The notes under the pieces: model-generated
What the model was told of the DNA's origin: nothing
Database searches by the model: none
Seen by the model: the letters and a program-made list of their open reading frames with translations, nothing else
Assembly (NCBI RefSeq): GCF_900239935.1
Contig: NZ_LT965928.1
Coordinates: 606,945 to 670,944 of the forward strand
Direction: 5' to 3'
DNA from: Pseudoalteromonas carrageenovora IAM 12662
Lineage (GTDB): Bacteria; Pseudomonadota; Gammaproteobacteria; Enterobacterales; Alteromonadaceae
Length of the DNA stretch: 64,000 bases
Translations under genes and position numbers: made by a program
Shown here: positions 56,064 through 64,000 of the stretch, piece by piece
Layout of the letters: the number at the start of each line of letters is the position of its first letter
Numbering within the stretch: position 1 is the stretch's first letter

Positions 56064-58058
56064 ATGATTCGAAAAATATTAATTGTTGATAGTAGCAGCG
56101 TCATCGCCATGAGGGTGAAGGTGCTTTTAGAATTAATAGGATGTGAAGTCGAATTAATTCATTTTAGCATGCTAGAAATGTACACCCGCATAGCTGACTA
56201 TGACCTTGTTATAGTGGCCCATGGTGTACCTGTAGATGCTATTAAGCCGCTTGCAAGCGAAGTTGCGCAAGAGCGCTTTATGCTGCTTGCACCAAAAGCA
56301 GAAAACGGTGAGTAGTTATCTGCCTTTAGTCAATTAAACCATGTTGCTCCCAATGCAACGGTGGTTTACCCGTTTTTTTCTAACAAAGAAATCACCTCGC
56401 TACTAGAGAGTCTATTAGAGCTGGGCTCAAACCATATATTAAAATTACCAACCATTTTATTAGTCGATCACATTCCTGAGCGCCTCGAGAAAATGAAAAA
56501 CAGTTTGGTGGGTGCACATATAGAAACACATACCGCCATTAACAGCGCCCAAGCACTTGGAATATGTAAAGATAAGCATATAGATATATTAATTAGCGAC
56601 TTTATTTTAGGTGATGGTACTGGGTTAGATATTTTTTCGAAATTAAAAGTAACTCAGCCGCACTGCCGTTGTTTATTATTTACCTCTCGCCCCGATCAAG
56701 TCTCGATGATAGAAGCTATTCGCCAAGGCGTAGAAGATGTACTAATAAAGCCTTTAAACGACAGCGTTTTATTACAGTCGGTCCATAAATTATGGCAAAC
56801 AGAGTTACTAAAACGCCATAATGCAGAGCTTGTCGAAAGGCTGCAAGATACCGTAGATGCACTAATCGAAAAAGACAGCTTACTCCAAGTTATTTATAAA
56901 CATACGCCAGACGCCATCATGTTATTTGAACGCAGTGGTAAAGTAATAGAAGCTAACGATGCGTGTTTAAAACTCTTTAATTTACCGTTTAATGAACTAG
57001 AGGGTAAATCTGTATTTACCTTTTTAGATGACGACTCTATTTGTGGTATAAAAGATAAAATTACAACACTAAATAGTAATCGCCAATTTAGCTGTGATTT
57101 ACGGTTATCTAAAACGACCGGTGATTATATTCCGCTAGTAGGTTCTTTTAACGAAATAGATCACCACGGTGAAATTGCACTGGCTGTAATTTTTAAAAAT
57201 GTAACTCATCTAAAACAAAAAGAAGACTTATTGCTAGAGGCCAAAGACGTACTTGAAGAGCAAGTAAGAGCGCGTACCTCACAGCTGGAACATGCTAAAA
57301 ACGTAGCTGAAGCTGCCAATCTCAGTAAGTCAGAGTTTTTAGCGAATATGTCGCATGAGCTGCGCACACCAATGCATTCAATATTAAGCTTTTCGCGCTT
57401 TGGTTTGAGCAAGCTAGCTGCAGGCGATTTTGCCAAAGAAAAACTCGTTAAGTACTTATCTCGCATTGAAAGTAGTGGCGAGCGTCTACTTTCGTTGCTA
57501 AATAACTTACTCGATTTATCTAAACTCGATGTGGGTAAATTTCCTTTTAATCCTCGGCCATATAATTTGGCAAATATCATTAAAACAAGCATTGATGATG
57601 TATCGGGTACTGCTATGGAAAAAGAAATTGAAATAGCTTTTACTGCACAACCACTCCCTGTTATTGCACAGTGCGATGAAGAGCAAATAAATCAATTACT
57701 ACGAAATGTGTTAGGCAATGCTTTAAAGTTCAGTGAGCCAAAAAGTAAAATACAAGTAACCCTTGAGTCAGATCATAAGCTTGCCACAATAGAAGTAATC
57801 GATAACGGCATTGGTATACCTGAAGATGAGCTTGAACATATTTTTACCAAGTTTGCGCAAAGTAGCAAAACAAACAGTGGCGCAGGTGGTACCGGTTTAG
57901 GCCTTGCCTTGTGTAGAGAGTTTGTGTCTTTACACCAAGGTGAAATAACTGCGCAAAATAACGAAAACGGTGGTGCAACTGTATGCATACAAGTACCGCT
58001 GGAAATAAACCTAGATGAACATTTGGCCGAAGAACAATTAGAGCAGCAAAATCATTGA
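56064..58058 (+). pseudogene. Hybrid sensor kinase interrupted by an in-frame TAG stop
   Basis: One reading frame encodes REC-REC-PAS-HisKA-HATPase but is cut by TAG at 56313-56315 after 83 codons. Translation resumes in the same frame with no shift (LSAFSQLNHVAPNATVVYPF), and the two parts together give about 664 codons. The first receiver is degenerate: the acceptor Asp position reads VIVAHGVP. The second is complete (ILISDFILGDGTGLD, LLFTSRPD, DVLIKPL). PAS, MSHELRTPMHSI (His) and GGTGLGLALC follow. No good start for the downstream part exists, so it is either non-functional or dependent on read-through; GTG at 56361 is the first possible codon. A sequencing error is the other explanation. 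Confidence 0.8.
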
Positions 58059-58113
58059 TTGTTTTTTTGGCACGCCAAGTAACTTTTTGAAGAATTTGAA
58101 TGGATGATAAATT

Positions 58114-59241
58114 ATGGCCTTAACTAAAATTCTTGCCGTCGATGACGAGCCGTTTAACCTTGAAATAATTGAAGAGATTTTAGAAGAACTTGATTTTGAG
58201 TTACAAGTAGCAACCAGTGGCCCTGAGTGTTTAGAGATGGTTGAAGGCTATATGCCGCAAGTAATTTTACTTGATGTAAGTATGCCGCAAATGAACGGCT
58301 ACGAAGTATGTAAAGCACTTAAAGCGAACCCAAATACAGCGCACATTATTGTCATGTTTGTATCGGCACGTGGCACGGTTGAAGAGCGAATGGAAGGCTA
58401 CTCTGTTGGTGCTGAAGATTATATTGTAAAGCCGTTTGGTCACGATGAGCTCAAATCTAAACTTAAAAATTTAAACCAAGTACTTATTGAAAAACAAAGC
58501 CTTGAAAAGCAAGTTGAAGACGCGACCTCTACTGCATTTAATGCGATGGCCAACAGTAGTGAAATGGGCGAAATAGTTAATTATGTTGAAAACATCGGGT
58601 TTATTAACGAACCAGAAGAGCTTGGTAAAGCACTTATTGATTGCCTCAAGTCATTTGATTTACAAAGCAATGTTGAATTTAGACAAGGCGATGAAATCAA
58701 CCACTTTGCGCTAAGTGGCGTATGCTCGCCTATTGTTGTTGAGCTATTTGAAATGCTTAAAAATAAAGGGCGCTTACATGAATTTTCGCATCGAATTTTA
58801 GTTAATTATGAACTGATCAGCCTGCTTATTTTAAACATGCCAGATCATGATCCAGACAAGCACGGACGTATACGCGATCATGTTTGTTTTATTGTAAGTG
58901 TTACCGAGCAGCAATTACGTGCAATTATGACCAAAAAAATGCTCGAGTCGCAGCAGGCAAAGCTCAATGCTGTTGCAAGTACAGTCCACAGTAAATTTCA
59001 TGGGTTAATTAGCTTATTAAATGAGAACCGCCAAAGTAACGAAAAAGTGTTTAAACAATTACAAGAAGAGCTTGAAGAGCGTATCCCCACAATGGGGCTA
59101 GATGAAGATCAGGAGGTGTTTATTTATAAAAAAGTAGATGAAACAATCCAAAATTCAATTGCTAGAGAGGAGTCTGTAAAACAAGTAAAAGCAGCCTTTG
59201 CTGAAATTGAGCAACATTTATCGTTGCTGTTAAAAAGCTAG
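58114..59241 (+). CDS. Response regulator with uncharacterised C-terminal domain
   Basis: A 375-residue protein. The receiver is at residues 1-125, with DDEP near 10-13, acceptor Asp in VILLDVSMPQMNGYEV, and KPF in YIVKPFGHDELK. A predicted coiled coil follows (LIEKQSLEKQVEDATSTAFN), then about 200 residues I do not recognise and a helical C-terminus. There is no DNA-binding, GGDEF, EAL or HD-GYP motif. It lies 55 bases after the interrupted kinase and is probably its partner. Confidence 0.88.
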   Translation: MALTKILAVDDEPFNLEIIEEILEELDFELQVATSGPECLEMVEGYMPQVILLDVSMPQMNGYEVCKALKANPNTAHIIVMFVSARGTVEERMEGYSVGAEDYIVKPFGHDELKSKLKNLNQVLIEKQSLEKQVEDATSTAFNAMANSSEMGEIVNYVENIGFINEPEELGKALIDCLKSFDLQSNVEFRQGDEINHFALSGVCSPIVVELFEMLKNKGRLHEFSHRILVNYELISLLILNMPDHDPDKHGRIRDHVCFIVSVTEQQLRAIMTKKMLESQQAKLNAVASTVHSKFHGLISLLNENRQSNEKVFKQLQEELEERIPTMGLDEDQEVFIYKKVDETIQNSIAREESVKQVKAAFAEIEQHLSLLLKS

Positions 59242-59256
59242 TACGTTTAAATCTAG

Positions 59257-59300
59257 AGGTTTACTCCCGAGTATTTAAGCATCTCGGGGTAAACCTTTTT
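59257..59300. terminator. Convergent terminator overlapping the end of queG
   Basis: AGGTTTACTCCCGAG pairs with CTCGGGGTAAACCT around an 11-base loop, with a one-base bulge, followed by TTTTT. The right arm is inside the last codons of queG, so the stem serves both converging genes. Confidence 0.75.
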
Positions 59301-60414
59301 CTACAATTCTAATCAGCCTAAGGGTTTTACGAAGTTGCACACGCTGTTTGTCGTTTTGCTGTGTAAGTGCCCAATTAATATGCTCTAAAACAAGCTCGCT
59401 ACATTTTAGTGCTTTATCTTCAAGGGCAAAAACTATCTTAGGGCTAAAATCGGCATTTCCTAAACCCACCGCTAAATTACGTAACCAACGCTCATGGCCA
59501 ATACGGCGAATAGGGCTGCCTTCGGTGTTTTTTAAAAACGTTGCTTCATCCCAAGCAAATAACTCAAGTAAGTCTTTATCTTTTAATTGTGTACGAGGAT
59601 GAAAATCTTGCTCATCGGTTATTTTTCCATAGCGATTCCATGGGCATACAAGTTGGCAGTCATCGCAGCCATAAATACGATTACCTAATAAAGCTCTGTA
59701 CTGCTGTGGTATAGCACCTTGGTGCTCAATAGTTAAATAAGATATGCATTTACGTGCATCAACCACATAAGGCTCTACAATCGCACCTGTAGGGCAAAGC
59801 GTAATGCAGGCTACACATTTTCCACAGCCTTCAAAGGTGTTTTCATCATCAATTGGTAGAGGTAAATCAACAAATAACTCACCTAAAAAAAACCACGAAC
59901 CGGCTTCTTGGTTTATTAATAAAGAGTGTTTACCACGCCAGCCTAACCCTGCTTTTTCAGCAAGCTGGCGCTCTAGCACCGGCGCTGAGTCTACAAATGG
60001 CCTAAAGCCATAAGCGCCTATTTCTTGTTCTATTTTTTGGCCTAGCTTTTTTAACCTATTACGCATTAATTTATGGTAATCGCGGCCCAAAGCATAGCGG
60101 CTAATGTAGGCTTTTTCGGTATTTTTAAGTGTTTTAGCAAAGCTTGCATCAGGGGGAAGGTAATTCATTTTTACCGAAATAACGCGCTGAGTTCCGGGTA
60201 CTAGTTCAGCAGGGCGAGCGCGCTTCATGCCATGTGCCGCCATATAATCCATTGACCCGTGATAACCCGCATCAAGCCAGCGCTGTAATTGTGCTTCGTG
60301 TTTAGATAAATCAATGTCGGTTATGCCAACCTCGCTAAAGCCAAGCTCTTGCCCCCATACTTTGATTTGATGGGCTAGTTGTTCATAATTTGGAGTAGGG
60401 TTGCTCACACACAT
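59275..60414 (-). CDS. queG: Epoxyqueuosine reductase QueG
   Basis: Cobalamin- and iron-sulfur-dependent enzyme of the last step of queuosine tRNA modification. It has 379 residues, the E. coli length. The N-terminal domain carries HGSMDYMAAHGMKRARPAEL and VISVKMNYLP. RDYHKLMRNRLKKL and FVDSAPVLERQLAEKAGLGW follow. Two [4Fe-4S] boxes are GCGKCVACITLCPTGAI and GCDDCQLVCPWN. The helical C-terminus is short. Confidence 0.97.
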   Translation of the reverse strand: MCVSNPTPNYEQLAHQIKVWGQELGFSEVGITDIDLSKHEAQLQRWLDAGYHGSMDYMAAHGMKRARPAELVPGTQRVISVKMNYLPPDASFAKTLKNTEKAYISRYALGRDYHKLMRNRLKKLGQKIEQEIGAYGFRPFVDSAPVLERQLAEKAGLGWRGKHSLLINQEAGSWFFLGELFVDLPLPIDDENTFEGCGKCVACITLCPTGAIVEPYVVDARKCISYLTIEHQGAIPQQYRALLGNRIYGCDDCQLVCPWNRYGKITDEQDFHPRTQLKDKDLLELFAWDEATFLKNTEGSPIRRIGHERWLRNLAVGLGNADFSPKIVFALEDKALKCSELVLEHINWALTQQNDKQRVQLRKTLRLIRIVEKGLPRDA

Positions 60415-60474
60415 TTCACGCTTAAATTAGTAGCCGCGTAATTTAACATATTTGCTGGTGGGCGAAAACGCCTG

Positions 60475-61695
60475 TTAAAGTACAAAACGCTTTAACTGTT
60501 GCTGGGTTTGTAAGCTTAATTGCTGCGATTTTTGGCAATCGTTAAGGGCTGTGTCTATTTGCTGTTTAGCTTGCTCACCAAGCGCTACAATCTGCTCTAC
60601 TGATTGATGAGTTTGTGTTTGAGTGTTCTCCAACATATGCACTGCATTTACTATTTGCTGGAGTTGCTGCTGGTTTTGTTCAAACTCATTAAGCATTTTA
60701 GTAAAGCCATCAGATGTATTACTTATTGCGCTTTGCGCGCTATTAGAGTGGGCAATTAATTGCTCTGACTCTTTGTTTGTTTCACTTACTAGCTCGTTCA
60801 TTTGATTTATAAAGTCGCTAATCTGCCTAGTTGCACCACTTACTTTTATTGAAAGCGTACGTACTTCATCAGCAACAACTGCAAAGCCTCTACCAGCTTC
60901 ACCGGCTCTAGCCGCTTCAATTGCAGCGTTTAGTGCCAATAAATTAGTTTGATCAGAAAACTCTTCAACCATTTTTAATATGCTGCGAATGTTTTCGCTG
61001 TTTTCTTTAAGCCCTGCCACCGTATTTGAAAAGTTACCTAGCATATTGGTAATAAGTTTAACTTGTTCAACTAAAGCTAAAAGCTCTGATGCTGAGAGCT
61101 TTACAAAATTTAGGTGCTCATTATTTACCTCATGCACGCTGTCTGTGTTGCTTACTATGTTTTGTAAGCTTTGAGTTATTCGCATACTGGCATTAATAAT
61201 ACTGTGGCTTAAATTAATTTGCTGCTCACTTGATTGCTCAGTACTTTGCATAGACTCAGTCACTTGGGTATTACTGTGAGCACTAGCTTGAGCGCTATTG
61301 TGCGTAGTACTTAATAGCTCACTTAAATGAGTAGTAAATAGGTTGTACTGCGTACTTAAATCTTTAAATTCATCGTAAGAAAAATGAGGGAGTTTGGCTG
61401 CTAAATTGGCATCTTGCTGGTTTATTTGTATTAAGGTATCTCGCATTGCAGTTACAGGGCGTACAATTAAAAAGCGCATATAAAAAAGAGTAAAAACAAA
61501 GCCAAATATAATCACTAAAGTTAGCAACCAAAATAGCCCCGTACTTTGCTGTTGTTCGCTCAAGCTTTGGTATAACCAAAATAATGTAATTGCTTGAAAC
61601 AAAAATACAAAGCTCAAGTTGCCAACTATTTTACGGGTTAGCGTAAAAAAGAATGTTTGTTCTACATATTTATAAATTTTCATAAAACTACTCAT
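60475..61695 (-). CDS. Methyl-accepting chemotaxis protein
   Basis: A 406-residue receptor. Two membrane spans lie close together near the N-terminus ([20 protein letters not shown] and [20 protein letters not shown]), with only a short periplasmic loop. A HAMP-like linker and a long helical signalling hairpin follow, with tip [20 protein letters not shown]. There is no sizable sensor domain, so it may sense from the membrane or cytoplasm. I chose ATG at 61695 (GAG upstream); ATG 61683 is possible. Confidence 0.92.
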   Translation of the reverse strand: MSSFMKIYKYVEQTFFFTLTRKIVGNLSFVFLFQAITLFWLYQSLSEQQQSTGLFWLLTLVIIFGFVFTLFYMRFLIVRPVTAMRDTLIQINQQDANLAAKLPHFSYDEFKDLSTQYNLFTTHLSELLSTTHNSAQASAHSNTQVTESMQSTEQSSEQQINLSHSIINASMRITQSLQNIVSNTDSVHEVNNEHLNFVKLSASELLALVEQVKLITNMLGNFSNTVAGLKENSENIRSILKMVEEFSDQTNLLALNAAIEAARAGEAGRGFAVVADEVRTLSIKVSGATRQISDFINQMNELVSETNKESEQLIAHSNSAQSAISNTSDGFTKMLNEFEQNQQQLQQIVNAVHMLENTQTQTHQSVEQIVALGEQAKQQIDTALNDCQKSQQLSLQTQQQLKRFVL

Positions 61696-61743
61696 TAAAC
61701 TCAAGCCCTGTAATTTTTATTAGCAATAGGTAAGCTACCTTTG

Positions 61744-62439
61744 CTATTTCGACGCTAAATAAGCTTTAGTTTGCGCAGGGTAATTAGTAAAAATTCCATC
61801 TACGCCATACTCAAGCATTAGTGTTATATCTTGCTCTTTATCGACCGTATAAGCATAAATCTTTAGGCCCCGTTTTTTAGCATCATCTGCAAATGCTTTA
61901 TTTACAAAGCTTTTATCTACATGAACACTAAATGCATTTAGCTCTTGAGCAAATTTTGCATAATGTAGAGGAATCGACGATGTAAGTGCGCCTATTTTAA
62001 GCCATGGTAGTGCTTTTTTTAGGAACTGTAATTGATGATGATCAAACGACGACACTAAAACGTTATCTTTTGATATGTTGCCAGCTGCAATATTGTTCTC
62101 AAGTACAGCTGCAAACTTTTCAAGCTCAAAGGTGTGTTTAAGCTCTAAATTTAATAATGTTTTATTGTTATTCCAATCTAGTAATTGCTGAAGCGTAGGT
62201 ATTTTTTCGCCGTTGCCCGCATCTAATTTAAATAAAGCTTGGGCATTAAAGGCCCTTACTTTACCTGTTCCGTTGGTGGTTCTATCGAGCCATGAATCAT
62301 GAATAATCATGTAATCATCAAGCGCACTTTGAACGTCAACCTCAATGCCATCAATATCCGCTTTTAGTGCTTCTAAAATTGCGCTTTTAGTGTTTTCGGG
62401 GTAATCGCCGCTGGCACCTCGGTGTGCAAATACTTTCAT
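61744..62439 (-). CDS. Glycerophosphodiester phosphodiesterase
   Basis: A 231-residue cytoplasmic enzyme that hydrolyses glycerophosphodiesters to glycerol-3-phosphate. It begins FAHRGASGDYPENTKSAI (catalytic HRG and PENT). GIEVDVQSALDDYMIIHD holds the metal-binding Glu-Asp and His-Asp, and the C-terminal part has GLKIYAYTVDKEQD and YGVDGIFTNYPAQ. There is no signal peptide, as in UgpQ. It overlaps the EamA transporter gene by ATGA. Confidence 0.95.
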   Translation of the reverse strand: MKVFAHRGASGDYPENTKSAILEALKADIDGIEVDVQSALDDYMIIHDSWLDRTTNGTGKVRAFNAQALFKLDAGNGEKIPTLQQLLDWNNNKTLLNLELKHTFELEKFAAVLENNIAAGNISKDNVLVSSFDHHQLQFLKKALPWLKIGALTSSIPLHYAKFAQELNAFSVHVDKSFVNKAFADDAKKRGLKIYAYTVDKEQDITLMLEYGVDGIFTNYPAQTKAYLASK

Positions 62440-63302
62440 TGTCGAGCCTTTTTAGTGATAGACCAGGTTTCAAAACATGCAGCACTAACAATAAGCGCAC
62501 CGCCAAGGAGGGTCATTAAAGTAGGGCGTTCATGAATAATTACTATAGCCAGTATTGTGCCATAAAGTGGTTGTAAGCAAGAAATTAACCCCGCAGTTGC
62601 TGCAGATAAATGTTTTAAACTGGCTGCAAATAACGAGTGCGGTGTAGCCGTAAAAATAATACCCGCCACAGCAATTAAAATTAGGTCGTGGTCGCTAACT
62701 TCATACACGGGAACTTCAATAAATGCGCATAACATTAAACTTGCCACTAAGGTTTGGTAAAACATAGTTTGTGGGCCGCCGTACTGGCTAAAGTAGCGCT
62801 TGTGGGTAATATTTCTAATTGAGAAAAACAAAGCCGATACAATCCCGGTAATTACACCAATGGTTACATCGTCACCTAAATCGGCACTTGGTACGAGTAA
62901 ATATATGCCCATTACTACAACAGCTGCACTTATTATATCTTTTGCTTGGGGCTTACTTTTATTAAATAGTGGTTCTAAAAAAACAGTCATCACGGGGTAG
63001 CTAAAAAAAGCCAGCATACCAATAGTAACACCTGCCATTTGCATGCCTGCAAAGTAAGTTACCCAATGTAAGCCTACTGCTACACCTAAGAATAGCGCTA
63101 TTAAATAGTCTTTTGGCTTGTTGAGCTTTATTTGTTTTTTTTGAAAGTACAGCATGGCGAAAATAGCCATACCAGCAATGGCGGTTCTATAAACAGTAAT
63201 ATCAAGCGCATTTAAACCAATTAGTTTTGCAAAAAGGGCAGTGCCCCCAAAAAGTAATACGGCAATATGTAAGTAAATTAAACTTTGCTGTTGTGGCTGC
63301 AT
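62436..63302 (-). CDS. EamA-family (drug/metabolite) transporter
   Basis: A 288-residue inner-membrane protein with about ten spans in two EamA repeats (ALDITVYRTAIAGMAIFAM; later PHSLFAASLKHLSAATAGLI and SCLQPLYGTILAIVI). Members export a wide range of metabolites, and the substrate is unknown. It is coupled to the phosphodiesterase gene by four overlapping bases. Confidence 0.92.
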   Translation of the reverse strand: MQPQQQSLIYLHIAVLLFGGTALFAKLIGLNALDITVYRTAIAGMAIFAMLYFQKKQIKLNKPKDYLIALFLGVAVGLHWVTYFAGMQMAGVTIGMLAFFSYPVMTVFLEPLFNKSKPQAKDIISAAVVVMGIYLLVPSADLGDDVTIGVITGIVSALFFSIRNITHKRYFSQYGGPQTMFYQTLVASLMLCAFIEVPVYEVSDHDLILIAVAGIIFTATPHSLFAASLKHLSAATAGLISCLQPLYGTILAIVIIHERPTLMTLLGGALIVSAACFETWSITKKARQ

Positions 63303-63373
63303 TTAAACATCATCTCCTTTTTTTTAATATGTTATCACTGGACGAACGCCTACAGGATGAAATTTATAAAACA

Positions 63374-63385
63374 TGACAATTGTCA
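63374..63385. promoter_or_regulatory. Palindrome in the divergent promoter region, possible operator
   Basis: TGACAATTGTCA is a perfect 12-base palindrome, and a further TGACA half-site lies 16 bases downstream (63396-63400). It sits in the 158-base gap between the EamA gene and the small membrane protein/kinase operon. Confidence 0.35.
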
Positions 63386-63460
63386 GCAAAGTTAATGACA
63401 TTTCACACTCTTATTAATTTTGGGCTTTGGCATAGTTACCTTACTTACTTGGAGGTTGCT

Positions 63461-63631
63461 ATGAATACATTAGTTTTAATAAGCCTAGCTATTAGCGAGT
63501 TTTTAGAATCACTTAGCTTTAGTGTTTCAATAAATGATTACTTTATACTCATTAGTATTTTTGTGTTATTTATATTTATTAATAAAAATAATGCTATAAG
63601 TAAAAATAATATGCATGAGGTACCAGCATGA
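63461..63631 (+). CDS. Small membrane protein (56 residues), first gene of a kinase operon
   Basis: MNTLVLISLAISEFLESLSF leads to a second hydrophobic run (YFILISIFVLFIFI) and a polar tail ending NNMHEVPA. One or two membrane spans are likely. The ATG at 63461 has a strong GGAGG site; codons further upstream lack one. It overlaps the next gene by ATGA, so the two are co-translated. I recognise no family. Confidence 0.65.
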   Translation: MNTLVLISLAISEFLESLSFSVSINDYFILISIFVLFIFINKNNAISKNNMHEVPA

Positions 63632-64000
63632 GCTCGCTAAGCAGTTTTTCTCAACAAAGCGATAAAGGTTTTTGGAAATATGGACATTTAATTTTTACTG
63701 GCTTTTATTTACTCCCACTCATAATTAATTTTGCGAGCTTTACAGCTAATCAAATTATTATGTCTTTAGCCTTCTATATTGCCTTTATTCTTTTGTATGT
63801 AAAGGCAATAAACTGTAAAAGTGTACGGGTGACCAAGTTGTTTGTAGCCATGCTATTAATTTGTTTTTGCGCTACTTTTTACACCACAGGTACGCCTACT
63901 TTATTTGGCTTTGTAGCCTACGTAGCAGGCTACTCTTACAGCTCCCATCAAAGAATTTATGCTGCACTCGCAATTACATTCACGGTTTTATTAAGTGCAT
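63628..64000 (+). CDS. DesK-like sensor kinase, N-terminal part (cut by window end)
   Basis: Starts MSSLSSFSQQSDKGFWKYGH and shows four hydrophobic spans in the 124 residues present (LIFTGFYLLPLIINF, IIMSLAFYIAFILLYV, LFVAMLLICFCATFYTTG, LFGFVAYVAGYS), the topology of DesK-type thermosensor kinases. The kinase core is beyond the window, so the call rests on topology and sequence feel. Confidence 0.55.
   Translation, partial: MSSLSSFSQQSDKGFWKYGHLIFTGFYLLPLIINFASFTANQIIMSLAFYIAFILLYVKAINCKSVRVTKLFVAMLLICFCATFYTTGTPTLFGFVAYVAGYSYSSHQRIYAALAITFTVLLSA

Noticed and set aside
63380..63460. Longer N-terminus for the 56-residue membrane protein
   Set aside because: The upstream codons have no ribosome-binding site, while the ATG at 63461 has GGAGG and the upstream part covers a palindrome that looks regulatory.

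Overview
The window is 64 kb of AT-rich chromosome from a marine-type gammaproteobacterium. Gene order and protein character fit the Alteromonadales, most likely Pseudoalteromonas. The grounds are zapG/zapE next to rplM-rpsI, then petABC-sspAB; the lpoA-yraN-diaA-dolP group divergent from rsmI and rnpB; and a complete dcw cluster ending in lpxC. The genus is an inference from gene order and feel, not from a database search. No tRNA, rRNA operon, insertion sequence, prophage or CRISPR array was seen.

Layout. 1-6.8 kb: zapG (cut by the window edge), zapE, ribosomal proteins L13/S9, the cytochrome bc1 complex petABC and the stringent-starvation pair sspAB. 6.8-11.7 kb: dolP, diaA, yraN and lpoA on the minus strand, then rsmI and the RNase P RNA on the plus strand. 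11.8-18.1 kb: a small-molecule sensing and uptake unit. It has a histidine kinase with a periplasmic solute-binding domain, a sigma-54 activator response regulator, an outer membrane barrel protein and a dicarboxylate/amino-acid symporter. A good sigma-54 promoter and a possible leader peptide with a hairpin lie upstream of the symporter. 18.2-28 kb: MscS channel, YihY/BrkB protein, LysR regulator, a large Cache-PAS-GGDEF-EAL protein with an apparent ATT start, pirin, YqjG reductase and a yqjD/yqjE/yqjK-like trio. 28.2-46.1 kb: the dcw cluster mraZ-rsmH-ftsL-ftsI-murE-murF-mraY-murD-ftsW-murG-murC-ddlB-ftsQ-ftsA-ftsZ-lpxC, mostly with overlapping stop/start codons. Its promoter carries five TGG repeats spaced exactly 10 bp apart, read here as a MraZ operator.

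46.1-64 kb is more mixed. It holds nucleotide house-cleaning enzymes (yjjG, yjjX), the orphan phosphoribulokinase-like prkB, two secreted or small unknown proteins, a secreted M1 aminopeptidase, a tyrosine-recombinase-like protein that has lost most catalytic residues, and a run of small stress and redox genes (DUF2750, GST, ppiC, glutathione peroxidase, GNAT). A hybrid sensor kinase broken by an in-frame TAG stop follows with its response-regulator neighbour, then queG, a chemotaxis receptor, a glycerophosphodiesterase, an EamA transporter, and the start of a small membrane protein plus DesK-like kinase operon cut by the window end.

The points most worth following up are the sigma-54 uptake circuit with its leader ORF, the five-repeat MraZ operator, the interrupted hybrid kinase, the ATT-started GGDEF-EAL gene and the dead integrase-like protein.
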